DNA of 33,137 nucleotides from Murinocardiopsis flavida (GCF_003014485.1 NZ_PYGA01000041.1:1-33137); one strand, 5' to 3'. Shown: positions 6,073 through 14,145, counted from the stretch's first letter. Numbers and translations are program-made. Notes: generated from the sequence alone by a model not told the origin.

Positions 6073-8304
6073 CTACAGGAGGCGCCAGGGGTCCTTGCGG
6101 GACTCGCCCGCCTTGGCGATGGCCCCGGCTTCGGCGAGGGTGCGCAGCGCCTTGTCGACGGCCTCCTTGCCGCAGCCTTCGCGCCCCGCCAGCTCCTCGC
6201 GAAGAACCTGGGTGCCCACCGGGCCGCGGGCCTGGAGAACCTCCAGCACCCCGGTCTCGGCCGGGGTCCGGGCGGCGGCCTCGGCCTCGCGGCGGTGCGC
6301 GGCCAGGTCCACCACGACCCGCTCGGGCAGAGCGGGCGGGACCGGGCGCCCGCCCTCGCGGGCATGGGCACGCGCGGCCTCGGCCGACCCCATTCCGGTC
6401 TGGGTGCGCATCCGCGCCAGGGTCTTCTCGATCTCGGCCCGGCGGCCCGCCTTGCGCCTGTCGCGGCGGGTGTAGGCCCCACGCGAGCCCTGATCCAGGG
6501 CGCCGGCCGAATCGGCGTCCAGGACGGCCGCCGAGCGGCGGGCCGCCGCCATCAGGGCGTCGCTCTCCTCTTCGGGCGCCCACGCCCCACGGAACGGCAC
6601 CTCGCGACCTCCCAGCGAGAACGCGAGCCCCTTGTTGCGGGCCGCCGCCTGGGGGTCGGGCAGATCCCCGGGGTTGACGGCCAGACCCATCTCCCTCTTG
6701 AAGATCCCGGCCTGGGTGGCACTCAACTTCATGCTGATGGCGTTGGTGGCGGTCATGTTCTGGCGGATCGCGTCGTCCTGGACGAAGCCCTCCAGCCCGA
6801 ACCCCTGGGAGGCGCCCACCAGGACGGCGCCCAGGGAACGGCCTTCGCGCGCGATGCGGTTGAGCCGGCCGGGACCGGCGGCCTCGATCTGGGCGGCCGC
6901 CTCGTGGAACTCGTCCACGACGACCATGACCCCGGGGAACTCCGGACTCGGGTGGAACTCACTCGTCTCGTTCAGCTCGTTGATGAGGCCGCGGATCTCC
7001 ATCAGCCGGATCACGCCGTCGATCAGCGCCGAACGCGAGGCCGCGTCGGCCTCCACGACCCAGTGGGCGTGCGCGGCGATCCGCGGCGAGGGGCCCTTGC
7101 GGGGCTTGGCGTAGAGCACGACGGTCTGGCCGTGCTCGAACGCCCCCATCACCAGCGCCTCGATCAGCGTCGTCTTGCCGGAGCCGGTCTTGCCGGAGAA
7201 GAACCCGCCCCACATCGAGTCCTTGTCGTAGAGCTTCCAGACCGCTTCGCCCTGGCCGTCGATGTAGGTGCCCAGCCGCACGAACACCTCCCCGCGCTCA
7301 ATGAAGAACCGGGGGCGGCCGTCGTCCAGGCACACCGGACGGGAGCTGGTGGCCTGGGAGACCACCCGCAGCCGCAGCACCGAGGCGTCGGGTTCCTCGC
7401 CGTTCTCGGGCTGGACATCCTCCACGGCCAGCGCCGACGCACTCAGTTTGAGCGCGGTGGCGATGCGGCCCATCGCCCCGAGCACCGTGGCCTTCTCCTG
7501 CGCGCCCGGCTTCAGGTGCAGCATCGCGGTCGCCCCGTAGTCGGTGCGGGTGATGCCGCTCAGCTCCGAGCCCGGCAGCACCGCGTTGGATGCGGCCACA
7601 TACTTCGGCCACCGCTCGATCAGGCGGCGCTCCAACTCGGCCGGGTCGGCCGCCTCGGGTGCCGCCTCGGTGCGGATACCGCGCTTGGCCTTCGCGCGCG
7701 GGTTGAGGACCCGGGTGTGGTGGCGGTGGAACTGCCAGTACCGGGCGGACGCGGCGGCCACCGCGCCGAACCCGGCTGTCCCGGCGAGGGCGAGGGTGTC
7801 GGCATCCCAACCCACACCGAGTCCGAGGGCGTGGGCGCCGATGGCCCCGGCTGCGGCCACCGCGGCCGCGGTGCGGGTATGGGCGGGCTCGCGCTCGGCC
7901 CATGCCGCGGCGTGGGGGTGGCGCGTGCGGCCGTGCTTGGTCCGCAGCCAGGCCGGGGCCGCTGCCGCGGTGGCCGTCGACCCGGCGGCCACGACTCCCA
8001 GCGAGGTCAGCGACCCGAGGTCGTTGGCGGTGGTGATGCCCTCCTGGGCGGCGATCGCGGCCGCGGCCGGAACCGCCCAGTACCAGGGGGTGAGCACGTG
8101 CCGGTAGAGGTCGCGCAACCCGCCCCGGGGCGGGTGCGCCAGCCGCTGCCAGCCCTTGCCGATCAGGCCCTCGCTGGTCCACCGCTTGCGCTTCTTGTCG
8201 CGCTCCTCGGCGGTGCGGGCGGCCTCCAGGGTCTCCACCGCCTGGGCGAGCTGGGCAGCACTCGGCGCACGCGTGGTGGGCGCGGTCTTCGCGGTCTTCG
8301 CCAT
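6073..8304 (-). CDS. traB: TraB/FtsK-SpoIIIE-type conjugative DNA translocase
   Basis: This 743-residue protein has an N-terminal region with up to four hydrophobic helices (about residues 70-190), then an FtsK/SpoIIIE ATPase core. The Walker A is GGFFSGKTGSGKTTLIEAL near residue 368, and the Walker B is VMVVVDEFHE near 458. The C-terminal 75 residues (TGVLEVLQARGPVGTQVL to DPWRLL) resemble the winged-helix gamma domain that reads DNA octamers in TraB and FtsK. Such proteins transfer double-stranded DNA between actinomycete mycelia. ATG 8304 begins MAKTAKTAP. Downstream is the TTCGCCCG octamer cluster; upstream are helical and Spd-like membrane proteins, as in AICEs. Confidence 0.92.
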   Translation of the reverse strand: MAKTAKTAPTTRAPSAAQLAQAVETLEAARTAEERDKKRKRWTSEGLIGKGWQRLAHPPRGGLRDLYRHVLTPWYWAVPAAAAIAAQEGITTANDLGSLTSLGVVAAGSTATAAAAPAWLRTKHGRTRHPHAAAWAEREPAHTRTAAAVAAAGAIGAHALGLGVGWDADTLALAGTAGFGAVAAASARYWQFHRHHTRVLNPRAKAKRGIRTEAAPEAADPAELERRLIERWPKYVAASNAVLPGSELSGITRTDYGATAMLHLKPGAQEKATVLGAMGRIATALKLSASALAVEDVQPENGEEPDASVLRLRVVSQATSSRPVCLDDGRPRFFIERGEVFVRLGTYIDGQGEAVWKLYDKDSMWGGFFSGKTGSGKTTLIEALVMGAFEHGQTVVLYAKPRKGPSPRIAAHAHWVVEADAASRSALIDGVIRLMEIRGLINELNETSEFHPSPEFPGVMVVVDEFHEAAAQIEAAGPGRLNRIAREGRSLGAVLVGASQGFGLEGFVQDDAIRQNMTATNAISMKLSATQAGIFKREMGLAVNPGDLPDPQAAARNKGLAFSLGGREVPFRGAWAPEEESDALMAAARRSAAVLDADSAGALDQGSRGAYTRRDRRKAGRRAEIEKTLARMRTQTGMGSAEAARAHAREGGRPVPPALPERVVVDLAAHRREAEAAARTPAETGVLEVLQARGPVGTQVLREELAGREGCGKEAVDKALRTLAEAGAIAKAGESRKDPWRLL

Positions 8305-8368
8305 GGCGGCGTCCTTCCTGCGTGGTGGTGGCCTGCCTCGTCAGCGCCCGGGGGCCGGTCCGGACGGA

Positions 8369-8404
8369 CGCGCCCCCGAACCTCAAGGCGAGGACGGGGG
8401 CGCG
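8369..8404. terminator. Hairpin between traB and upstream gene
   Basis: CGCGCCCCCG (8369-8378) pairs with CGGGGGCGCG (8395-8404). It is in the 128-nt gap upstream of traB on the leftward transcript and could attenuate read-through into traB. Confidence 0.45.
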
Positions 8405-8432
8405 TTTCGGCTGGTAGTCGGCATGCGGGTGG

Positions 8433-8978
8433 TTACCCGCCGTGGAAGTACTCCTTCTTCGTCGCGGCCTCGCCCGCGCTGTCGGAGTAGGCCTGCTGGA
8501 CGGCTTCGGAGCTGGTGCGCACGGCGGTCAGGGCGTCCTGGGCGGCGCCGCGCGCGGTGCGGGTGGACTCCAGACCCGCGGAGAGGGCCTGAAGGGTTTT
8601 CGGGCCGTTGCCGACCTGGGTGGCCTGGGCGATCAGCAGCTCGAAGTGCGGCATCACGGTGCTGTCGATGTGCTCGATCTCGGCCGCCATCATCGAGATG
8701 TCCTGGGAGTAGGACGGCATGTCCCCGGCCGAGCCGGTCGGGGCCGGGGCGGGCGCCTGCCCATCCTCGCCGCCGGACTCCGGCTTCGGCTCGGGTTCGG
8801 GGGTACCCGCGGTGAGCCGCACCCCCGAGGGCTCCTTGGCGGGCTCGGCCTTGTCCTCCTTCTTCGGGGGCCGCTCGTCGTCGCCGTCGATCGCGTCGAT
8901 CCTCGCGTCGGCCTTCTCGAACATCGTCTCGGCCCGCTCCATGAGCCGGTCGGCCATGGACTTCTTCTCTTCGCTCAT
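8433..8978 (-). CDS. Helical soluble protein, unknown (traB-linked)
   Basis: This 181-residue protein starts at ATG 8978. It has a charged N-terminal helix (MSEEKKSMADRLMERAETMF), an acidic Pro/Glu linker (about 30-85), and a C-terminal helical bundle ending KKEYFHGG. The C-terminal half resembles that of the upstream 266-residue protein in length, helix layout and its Y-[FY]-x-H end, so the two may be distant paralogues or partners. It lies directly upstream of traB. The family is not recognised. Confidence 0.6.
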   Translation of the reverse strand: MSEEKKSMADRLMERAETMFEKADARIDAIDGDDERPPKKEDKAEPAKEPSGVRLTAGTPEPEPKPESGGEDGQAPAPAPTGSAGDMPSYSQDISMMAAEIEHIDSTVMPHFELLIAQATQVGNGPKTLQALSAGLESTRTARGAAQDALTAVRTSSEAVQQAYSDSAGEAATKKEYFHGG

Positions 8979-9021
8979 GCCTCAGGGGTCCTCTCGTCTC
9001 GTTCGTGCGTCCCGGCGGGGG

Positions 9022-9822
9022 TTACTGGTGCTGGTAGTAGGCGCCGTCGGCCGCCTCCGGCGAGCTGGCGCGGGCCTCGGCGACGTTGGCGTTGGCGGCC
9101 TCCAGCGCATCGGCCGTCAGCCGGGCCTTGGCGGCGGCGTCGCGGCTGGCCTGCTGGGAGGCGTCCACCGCGGCCACGGTCGCCTCCCCCAGACCCGCGG
9201 TGCGCATCCCGGCCGCCAACTGCTCCTTGCTGGTCGCCAGCCCTTCCCAGTAGGTGGCGTAATCGCGCAGCGCCGCCAGGTGGGAGGACAGCGAAGCGGA
9301 ATCGGACAGGTTCAGCGCCATGGGCTGCTCCTTCTTCTCGGGTGGGGCGGCCGCGCCGCCGGTCGGCGCGGCCGGGCTCTCCGGGGCCGTCGCGGGCTCC
9401 GACGTGCCGGCGGGCGGGGTCCCCTTGGCCTCGGCCTCCTTGCGGCGGGCGTCCAGGTCGATCACCGCGCCGCCGGGCGCCCCGGCCGCAGGCGCGGCCG
9501 GGGCCGGGCTGGGACCCGACTCGGGCTCGGGGGTCTTGCGGGCCGCCCACTTCGCCTTGACCTTGTCCACGGCCGCGGCCCGCTTGGCCTGGCGGGCCTC
9601 GCGGCGCTTCTGTGCTGCGGCCATCTTCTGGGGGTAGCGCTTGGCGGCCTCGTCCCACTTGGCGTCCCAGACCGTGGCCAGGTAGCGGCTCAGCCCGCCC
9701 CGGCGGCGCGCGCCCCGGGGGTCTTTCTGGCCGACCTCCTTGTAGTGGGCGGCGGCGCGGATCGTGCCGGGCGGGTCGCGCATCACGACCCCGATGACCA
9801 TGGCGATGACGATGATTTCCAC
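9022..9822 (-). CDS. Membrane-anchored helical protein with internal in-frame start
   Basis: From GTG 9822 (preceded by GAGGAGGTCACC) the 266-residue product has a short N-terminal hydrophobic segment (MEIIVIAMVIGVVM), a basic region (SRYLATVWDAKWDEAAKRYP), a Lys/Arg-rich helix, a Pro/Ala linker and a C-terminal helical domain ending GAYYQHQ. An in-frame ATG at 9321 is preceded by AAGGAGCAGCCC, a good ribosome site. A 99-residue short form (MALNLSDSASLSSHLAALRD onward) may therefore also be made. It contains a W-E-G tripeptide but too near the N-terminus for a standard WXG100 protein. The function is unknown; it is linked to traB and Spd-like genes. Confidence 0.65.
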   Translation of the reverse strand: MEIIVIAMVIGVVMRDPPGTIRAAAHYKEVGQKDPRGARRRGGLSRYLATVWDAKWDEAAKRYPQKMAAAQKRREARQAKRAAAVDKVKAKWAARKTPEPESGPSPAPAAPAAGAPGGAVIDLDARRKEAEAKGTPPAGTSEPATAPESPAAPTGGAAAPPEKKEQPMALNLSDSASLSSHLAALRDYATYWEGLATSKEQLAAGMRTAGLGEATVAAVDASQQASRDAAAKARLTADALEAANANVAEARASSPEAADGAYYQHQ

Positions 9823-9835
9823 AGCGGTGACCTCC

Positions 9836-10267
9836 TCAGATGCCGATCAGGTTGCCGAGCAGTGCCGCACCGGCCTGCGACACGGTGGTGGTGGCCTGGG
9901 TGCCGTACAGCCCGAGCGCCCCGCCGGTCGCGGTGAGCAGAGTCGGCAGGACCAGGGCGGAGGTGCGGGCGAAGCCGTCCGGCTTGCCGTCCGCGAGGTC
10001 GGCCGCCGCCCCCACCAGGAAGAACAGCGCGATCACGCCGACCGCGGCCGCCGGGGCCCCGAGGAGTCCCGCCAGCCCCGCGAGCAGGCCCCCGGCCCAC
10101 TCACCGAGGAACGTCAAGCTGATCGCGGACCCCGCGATCAGGGCGAACGCGAATGTGCCCCACGCGGTGAACCTCTTGTACTTCTTGTGGCGCTTGATCG
10201 CGGCCATGAGGGCCAGTGCGCTCAGCGCGATCACGAACATGGAGGATCCGAACAGGAACGCCAACAT
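9836..10267 (-). CDS. Multi-pass membrane protein (Spd-like)
   Basis: This 143-residue protein has four to five hydrophobic helices: FLFGSSMFVIALSALALMAA, then after a basic KRHKKYKR loop FTAWGTFAFALIAGSAISLT, LLAGLAGLLGAPAAAVGVIA, and a C-terminal pair. ATG 10267 follows AAAGGAGGGCGCC. Small hydrophobic proteins clustered near traB in actinomycete plasmids are usually Spd (spread) proteins that help move DNA through septal walls. That role is inferred from context only. Confidence 0.65.
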   Translation of the reverse strand: MLAFLFGSSMFVIALSALALMAAIKRHKKYKRFTAWGTFAFALIAGSAISLTFLGEWAGGLLAGLAGLLGAPAAAVGVIALFFLVGAAADLADGKPDGFARTSALVLPTLLTATGGALGLYGTQATTTVSQAGAALLGNLIGI

Positions 10268-10304
10268 GGCGCCCTCCTTTCTCTCAGCTGGTCAGGCGGG
10301 TTTC

Positions 10305-10732
10305 TCAGAACAGCAGCAGGGCGGCCGCGCCCACCAGGGCGATACTCAGCGCTTGGCGGCCCGCGGAGCGGTTGGCCTCGATGGCCAGCAGCAGCACGGC
10401 GATGAGGGCGACCGAGACCCACAGGCGGGCCTGTTCGGCGGCCCGCAGACCGCGGTGGAGGGGCAGGTGCTCCCCGGCGCGCACCCGCGCGACCTCCGCG
10501 CGCAGCGTCGGTGCGGGGGTGTCCCACAGGTCCGGGGCATGCAGCCACGGCCGCCGCGCCTCCGGCAGGGCCTCGGCGCCGTCGGGGGCCGCGCCGGTCT
10601 GCGCGGCCGGCCCGGACTCCGGGGGATCGGGTCGGGCACCGGCCGCAGTACCGCGCCGCGCTGGGCCGGTGCCGGGGCCGTGGTCTCCGTGGTCTCCGTG
10701 GCCGGGGGCTCACGGTCAGGCAGGGCACCCAT
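10305..10732 (-). CDS. Small two-helix membrane protein, frameshifted
   Basis: ATG 10732 follows GGAGGGG and opens MGALPDREPPATETTETTAP in one frame. After a CCCCC run near residues 38-40 (around 10620) the coding pattern shifts frame and continues as GPAAQTGAAPDGAEALPEAR, then RPWLHAPDLWDTPAPTLRAE. Two hydrophobic helices close it (LWVSVALIAVLLLAIEANRS, then ALSIALVGAAALLLF), with the stop at 10305-10307. The first frame left alone becomes Pro/Arg noise. A 1-nt indel at the C-run would join the halves into an approximately 142-residue protein. Natural mutation and sequence error cannot be told apart here. Confidence 0.6.
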
Positions 10733-10763
10733 GCGCCCCTCCAATCGCAGATCAGGTGATGGT

Positions 10764-10822
10764 GGGCCGGTCGGCCCCGGCACCGCCCCGCGAACGTGCG
10801 GGGCGGCACCGCCGACGACCGG
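10764..10822. repeat. Intergenic repeat, copy 1 of 3
   Basis: This copy carries GGGCCGGTCGGCCCCGGCAC..CGCCCCG and ends GGCACCGCCGACGACCGG. It lies between the frameshifted membrane gene and the 87-residue membrane gene. CCGGTCG near one end and CGACCGG at the other allow a stem, and GGGCC/GGCCC allows a nested hairpin. Confidence 0.7.
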
Positions 10823-10826
10823 CGGG

Positions 10827-11090
10827 TCACTCGGGGCGGCCCGGGGGCCGCCATTCCTGCCCGGCCGCCAGGCGCGGGGCGTAGCGGCGGGCCGGGTCGG
10901 GATCAGGGCGGGTGTGGCGCCACGCCAGCGCGACCGTCGCCGCGATCAGCAGCACCGGCGCGACCGCGGCCAGGACCAGCAGGACCGCCGGGCTCGCAAA
11001 CGCCAGCGCCGCCCCCACCGGCACCAGCGCCCCGGTGCCGGCCAGCGTCAGAACCAGATCCATTGCGCGGGCCTGGGTCGACATGCGCAT
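10827..11090 (-). CDS. Small two-pass membrane protein
   Basis: This 87-residue protein starts at ATG 11090 behind GGAGGCCCCC. It has two hydrophobic helices (LVLTLAGTGALVPVGAALAF and a second running SPAVLLVLAAVAPVLLIAAT) and a basic Pro/Arg tail. It is flanked on both sides by copies of the intergenic repeat. Probably a Spd-like accessory protein; no family motif seen. Confidence 0.55.
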   Translation of the reverse strand: MRMSTQARAMDLVLTLAGTGALVPVGAALAFASPAVLLVLAAVAPVLLIAATVALAWRHTRPDPDPARRYAPRLAAGQEWRPPGRPE

Positions 11091-11115
11091 GGGGGCCTCC
11101 AATGTGTGCGTGTAC

Positions 11116-11166
11116 GGGCCGGTCGGCCCCGGCACCGCCCCGAAGGACGGCACCGCCGTCGACCGG
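11116..11166. repeat. Intergenic repeat, copy 2 of 3
   Basis: This 51-bp copy again reads GGGCCGGTCGGCCCCGGCAC..CGCCCCG then GGCACCGCCGTCGACCGG. It lies between the 87-residue membrane protein gene and the 63-residue ORF, overlapping no coding region. Confidence 0.7.
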
Positions 11167-11167
11167 A

Positions 11168-11359
11168 TTACGCGGGCAGCACCCGCAGACGCGTGCCGGC
11201 CCGGGACCAAAACCCCACCGGCACCGTGCCCTTGTCACCGGTGAGCTCGACGGTGATCCGAACCCCGCCGTTGTGCGGACGCACGCCGAGTACCCGCACC
11301 GACTTCCCTTCGACCTCGATGTACTGGCCCGCGCGCACCTGATCTGCCGTGGTCTTCAT
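11168..11359 (-). CDS. 63-residue small beta-rich protein
   Basis: The ORF starts at ATG 11359 (AAAGGA 10 nt upstream; GTG 11368 is an alternative). It encodes QVRAGQYIEVEGKSVRVLGV..VRITVELTGDKGTVPVGFWSR, a pattern of short strands like a small SH3- or KOW-type barrel. No catalytic residues are evident. It is bracketed by repeat copies 2 and 3. The function is unknown; nucleic-acid binding is speculative. Confidence 0.55.
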   Translation of the reverse strand: MKTTADQVRAGQYIEVEGKSVRVLGVRPHNGGVRITVELTGDKGTVPVGFWSRAGTRLRVLPA

Positions 11360-11383
11360 CGCTGTCACGTCCTTTCCTGCGGT

Positions 11384-11434
11384 GGGCCGGTCGGCCCCGG
11401 CACCGCCCCGCAGGGCGGCACCGCCGTCGACCGG
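11384..11434. repeat. Intergenic repeat, copy 3 of 3
   Basis: This 51-bp copy is almost identical to copy 2 and lies just downstream of the DUF2637-like gene (ends 11448) on the leftward transcript. The three copies separate four successive small genes. Confidence 0.7.
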
Positions 11435-11447
11435 ACGGAGGGGACGT

Positions 11448-12803
11448 TCAGCGGGACTCCGGTGTCCCCCCGGGTGTCCCTTCGCGGATCTGCTTGCGCA
11501 GCCGGTCGGCGTGGGACTTGGAGCAGCCCAACCGATCGGCGAGCTTGCGCACGCTCAGCCGCGGCGCGGCGGCCAGTTCGGCGCGGGCGCGTCCCAACAG
11601 GGGCTCACTGACGTCCTCAGATGTCCCGGACTCCGGGGTTGCGTGTCCTTCACCCTGGCCACCGGGTGTCCCCTCGCCCGGGATGCCGTCCCCCGCCGCA
11701 CCGGCGCCGGGGTCCTCTCCAGGCGTGGACGGGCCGGGCGGATCGAGCAGGGCGAGCCCGCCGCCCTGCGACGGGACACCCTCGGGACGGGTGTCCCCCG
11801 GGGTGTCCCCTCGGGTGCGCAGGAAGTCCTCGACCGCGTCGGCGAACGGCGACGGCGACCCGTCTTCCGGGTCCGCCGCGGCCGGGCCCTCCGGGTGCGC
11901 AAGGCCGGTGGGGGACACCGGTGCGCGGCCGTCCCGCGCGGCGGGCACCTGCTCGGCCTCGGCCTGGTCCCGGGTCTTGGGGACATTCGGGGTGAGCGCG
12001 TCCACGAGCTCGAAGGCCATCGCGAGGTCGTAGCCGTTGTTCAACATCCACAGCACGTTGCGCGGGGTCTTGGACCGCCACGCCCGGCCGTACTGCTGAC
12101 GCAGCACCGCGATCGCGAGCTGGCGGGCCTTCTCCAGCCGCAGCGCCTCCTCATAGGAGGTGATCCCCCAGCCGAGCATGAGGCGGGCGACCTTGAGCGT
12201 GGACACCGGGTGGGCCAGCATCCGGCCCGCGGGGATCCGCTCGGGCAGGTCGCCGTGGACCATTCCGGCCACGTGGCGGATCCACGCGGCGACCGCCTCG
12301 GAGATCAGGATGATGACCAGCGGCGGCCCGGCGTGCCCGAGGTAGTCCCCCGCACCGGCGCCGTGGGCGGTCTGGGAGATGTTGAGGACGATGGTGACCG
12401 CCGAGAGCAGGTAGGCGCTGTAGCGGGCGAGCGGGTGGCGCCGCCCCTGCCACTCCATGACCAGGTCCAGCGCGAGGAAGAACACGATGACGGCGTCGAT
12501 GCCGATCGGGAACATCCACCGCAGGTCCCCGAAGGGGGTGTGCTCCAGCCAGGTCGCGGCCTCGTACAGGGCTGCGTAGGACATGGCGAAGGCCAGCGTG
12601 ATCAGTGCCAGGGCCGCGGTGAGCACCGCAGCGGTGATCACGACGTGGGCGCCGGTGAGCATGGTGCGGTCGGCGACCAGGCGGGCGATGCGCGTCTTGA
12701 GCCAGCGCTGCCCGAGGTAGGCGGCGACCAGGGCCAGCGCGGCGATCAGCCACCACGGCGGATCGGCCAGCACACCGACCGCGGTGGTCAGAGTGGTGAT
12801 CAT
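11448..12803 (-). CDS. DUF2637-like (SpdB-type) membrane protein with C-terminal HTH
   Basis: ATG 12803, 7 nt behind GGAGGTGA, gives 451 residues. The N-terminal half has four hydrophobic helices: WWLIAALALVAAYLGQRWL, a second (VVITAAVLTAALALITLAFA), FPIGIDAVIVFFLALDLV, and one ending LLSAVTIVLNIS. FAMSYAALYEAA and PIGIDAVIVF are typical of DUF2637. A Pro/Gly/Glu-rich linker (about 290-400) precedes a helix-turn-helix, LSVRKLADRLGCSKSHADRL, near the C-terminus. DUF2637 proteins are common in actinomycete plasmids and AICEs near traB and are considered SpdB-like spread proteins. The HTH suggests DNA contact at the membrane. Confidence 0.8.
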   Translation of the reverse strand: MITTLTTAVGVLADPPWWLIAALALVAAYLGQRWLKTRIARLVADRTMLTGAHVVITAAVLTAALALITLAFAMSYAALYEAATWLEHTPFGDLRWMFPIGIDAVIVFFLALDLVMEWQGRRHPLARYSAYLLSAVTIVLNISQTAHGAGAGDYLGHAGPPLVIILISEAVAAWIRHVAGMVHGDLPERIPAGRMLAHPVSTLKVARLMLGWGITSYEEALRLEKARQLAIAVLRQQYGRAWRSKTPRNVLWMLNNGYDLAMAFELVDALTPNVPKTRDQAEAEQVPAARDGRAPVSPTGLAHPEGPAAADPEDGSPSPFADAVEDFLRTRGDTPGDTRPEGVPSQGGGLALLDPPGPSTPGEDPGAGAAGDGIPGEGTPGGQGEGHATPESGTSEDVSEPLLGRARAELAAAPRLSVRKLADRLGCSKSHADRLRKQIREGTPGGTPESR

Positions 12804-12808
12804 CAGGG

Positions 12809-13024
12809 TCACCTCCGGGTGATCTGGTGGTAGGGGCCGATCAGGATGCGGTGGGTGCGCCCGTCGGTCCCGGCGATGACCAGGCGGCCCTGGCCGGAGG
12901 ACACGACCCGGCCGGTCGCGACCAGTTCGCGGGCGCCGGTGGGGCGGTGGTTCTGGTGGATGCGGCGGTAGACGCTCACCGAGCGGCGTCCGCGCAGGAC
13001 ATCGGCCAAGGCGGTCAGGGTCAT
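12809..13024 (-). CDS. 71-residue basic small protein
   Basis: ATG 13024 follows GAGGAGGACCGC and overlaps the upstream gene's stop by 4 nt (ATGA); the stop is 5 nt before the DUF2637 gene. The product is basic, MTLTALADVLRGRRSVSVYR then ELVATGRVVSSGQGRLVIAG..RTHRILIGPYHQITRR, suggesting a small winged-helix or barrel DNA-binding fold. The family is not recognised. Confidence 0.6.
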   Translation of the reverse strand: MTLTALADVLRGRRSVSVYRRIHQNHRPTGARELVATGRVVSSGQGRLVIAGTDGRTHRILIGPYHQITRR

Positions 13025-13437
13025 GCGGTCCTCCTCGCCTTCGCGCGAATCCGGGCCTGCTCCACGACCAAGCGCGCTTCATCGCTGGTAAGGCCGTGGC
13101 GCAACCGCAGCAGCACGGTGGCCTGCGCCTCGGTCAGGTGGTGGGAGTCGTCCACAGAGATCCCGGGGACATTCGGGTGAGTGATCTTGACCGTGGGGAA
13201 CCTGAAGCACTCCAGAGGCAGGGCCGCAATCGTGCTAGCCATGGCGGTGAAGTGGGCGGCCAGGGCAGCCGATCCGGTATCGGTGGACAGGCGGGCGGCG
13301 TCCTCCAGGGCGTAGCCGGCCGCGCGGGCGCGGCGCATCCGGCGGTGCTGCTGTTCCTGCCGGGTCGCAGCGGCCCGCAGTCCGGTGGGCTCAGGCGGCT
13401 GAGGGTTCGAGGGGTTCGAGCGCGGGCGCAACTTCAC
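13021..13437 (-). CDS. Helical basic protein, unknown function
   Basis: GTG 13437 with GAGGAG 5 nt upstream gives 138 residues; this start lies 47 nt inside the end of the preceding gene. The sequence has a basic N-terminal region (TRQEQQHRRMRRARAAGYAL), a middle helical part (SAALAAHFTAMASTIAALPL), and a C-terminal helix-rich HLTEAQATVLLRLRHGLTSD followed by EARLVVEQARIRAKARR. This could be an HTH-like regulator, but no clear match is seen. Coupled to the next ORF by ATGA. Confidence 0.6.
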   Translation of the reverse strand: MKLRPRSNPSNPQPPEPTGLRAAATRQEQQHRRMRRARAAGYALEDAARLSTDTGSAALAAHFTAMASTIAALPLECFRFPTVKITHPNVPGISVDDSHHLTEAQATVLLRLRHGLTSDEARLVVEQARIRAKARRTA

Positions 13438-13924
13438 GGTGACTCCTCACACACGGGCTGATGGGGGTGGCGTCCAGACCGGCTACTGCGGACCGGGAAA
13501 GGTGCGAGCGCATCCGCCGGGCCAGGCGGGTGGCCTTAGCCGGGTCGCGGTATGCGATCTCGACGAGGTCGGAGGCGACGTCGTCGGTCTCCTCGGGCAC
13601 TTCGTCGTCGGAATCCGCGTCCTCGGCGGGGGCGTGCCAGTTGGCCGGGTCCTCGCTGGTGTAGATGCGGACCTGCGGATCGTGGACGGCCCGGTCGTTG
13701 ACGGGGCCGGTGCGCGGGTCGTGGCCCGGCTCGCCGGTGCCGGCGAACAGCAGCTCCGGGTCGACACCGGCGGCGGTGGCGATCGCGGCCATGGCGGCCC
13801 GGTCCTGCGCGGTGGCGGTGCCGTAGAGCACGCGCTTGAGCCACTCCGACTGGAGCTGCTCCAGCTTGCGCTGGCGCCACTGCGCAGCCAGGTCCGGGCG
13901 CATCGGCGCGATCGCGGTGCTCAT
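13391..13924 (-). CDS. Acidic/basic protein, unknown function
   Basis: This 177-residue protein starts at ATG 13924 and overlaps the stop of the upstream gene by 4 nt (ATGA). An N-terminal helical region (LAAQWRQRKLEQLQSEWLKR, then GTATAQDRAAMAAIATAAGV) is followed by a strongly acidic stretch (AEDADSDDEVPEETDD) and a basic RDPAKATRLARRMRSHLSR. The family is not recognised. As the second gene of the leftward operon it may be an early, regulator-controlled accessory protein. Confidence 0.6.
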   Translation of the reverse strand: MSTAIAPMRPDLAAQWRQRKLEQLQSEWLKRVLYGTATAQDRAAMAAIATAAGVDPELLFAGTGEPGHDPRTGPVNDRAVHDPQVRIYTSEDPANWHAPAEDADSDDEVPEETDDVASDLVEIAYRDPAKATRLARRMRSHLSRSAVAGLDATPISPCVRSHREVAPALEPLEPSAA

Positions 13925-14100
13925 GCCGCCAGCACCCCCGCGTCCTCGAAGGCGGGCAGCGGCACGTCGACCACCACGGCGAACCGGTCCTCGAAGACGC
14001 CGTCGAACAGCTCTTCGGCGAAGTCTGGATCGATGTAGTCACCGAACTCCGGATCAGCCGCGATGTCGCGGGCGGCTTGCCTGCGGGCCAGGTCCTCCAT
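13921..14100 (-). CDS. 59-residue acidic protein, first gene of the leftward operon
   Basis: ATG 14100 behind GGGAGTGCTTC gives MEDLARRQAARDIAADPEFG then DYIDPDFAEELFDGVFEDRF..VVDVPLPAFEDAGVLAA. A longer frame to 14235 runs through the control region and is not coding. It is acidic, with many Asp/Glu/Phe, and the function is unknown. Its promoter overlaps the palindromic operators shared with the GntR gene, so it is probably repressed by that regulator. Confidence 0.6.
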   Translation of the reverse strand: MEDLARRQAARDIAADPEFGDYIDPDFAEELFDGVFEDRFAVVVDVPLPAFEDAGVLAA

Positions 14101-14145
14101 GAAGCACTCCCAAGAACTCACCGGACTAACGAGTACGGCATGAGC

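Noticed and set aside
9022-9321. WXG100/ESX secreted protein
   Set aside because: Length (99 residues) and a W-E-G fit superficially, but W is at residue 25 rather than the usual mid-hairpin position, and no secretion genes are near.
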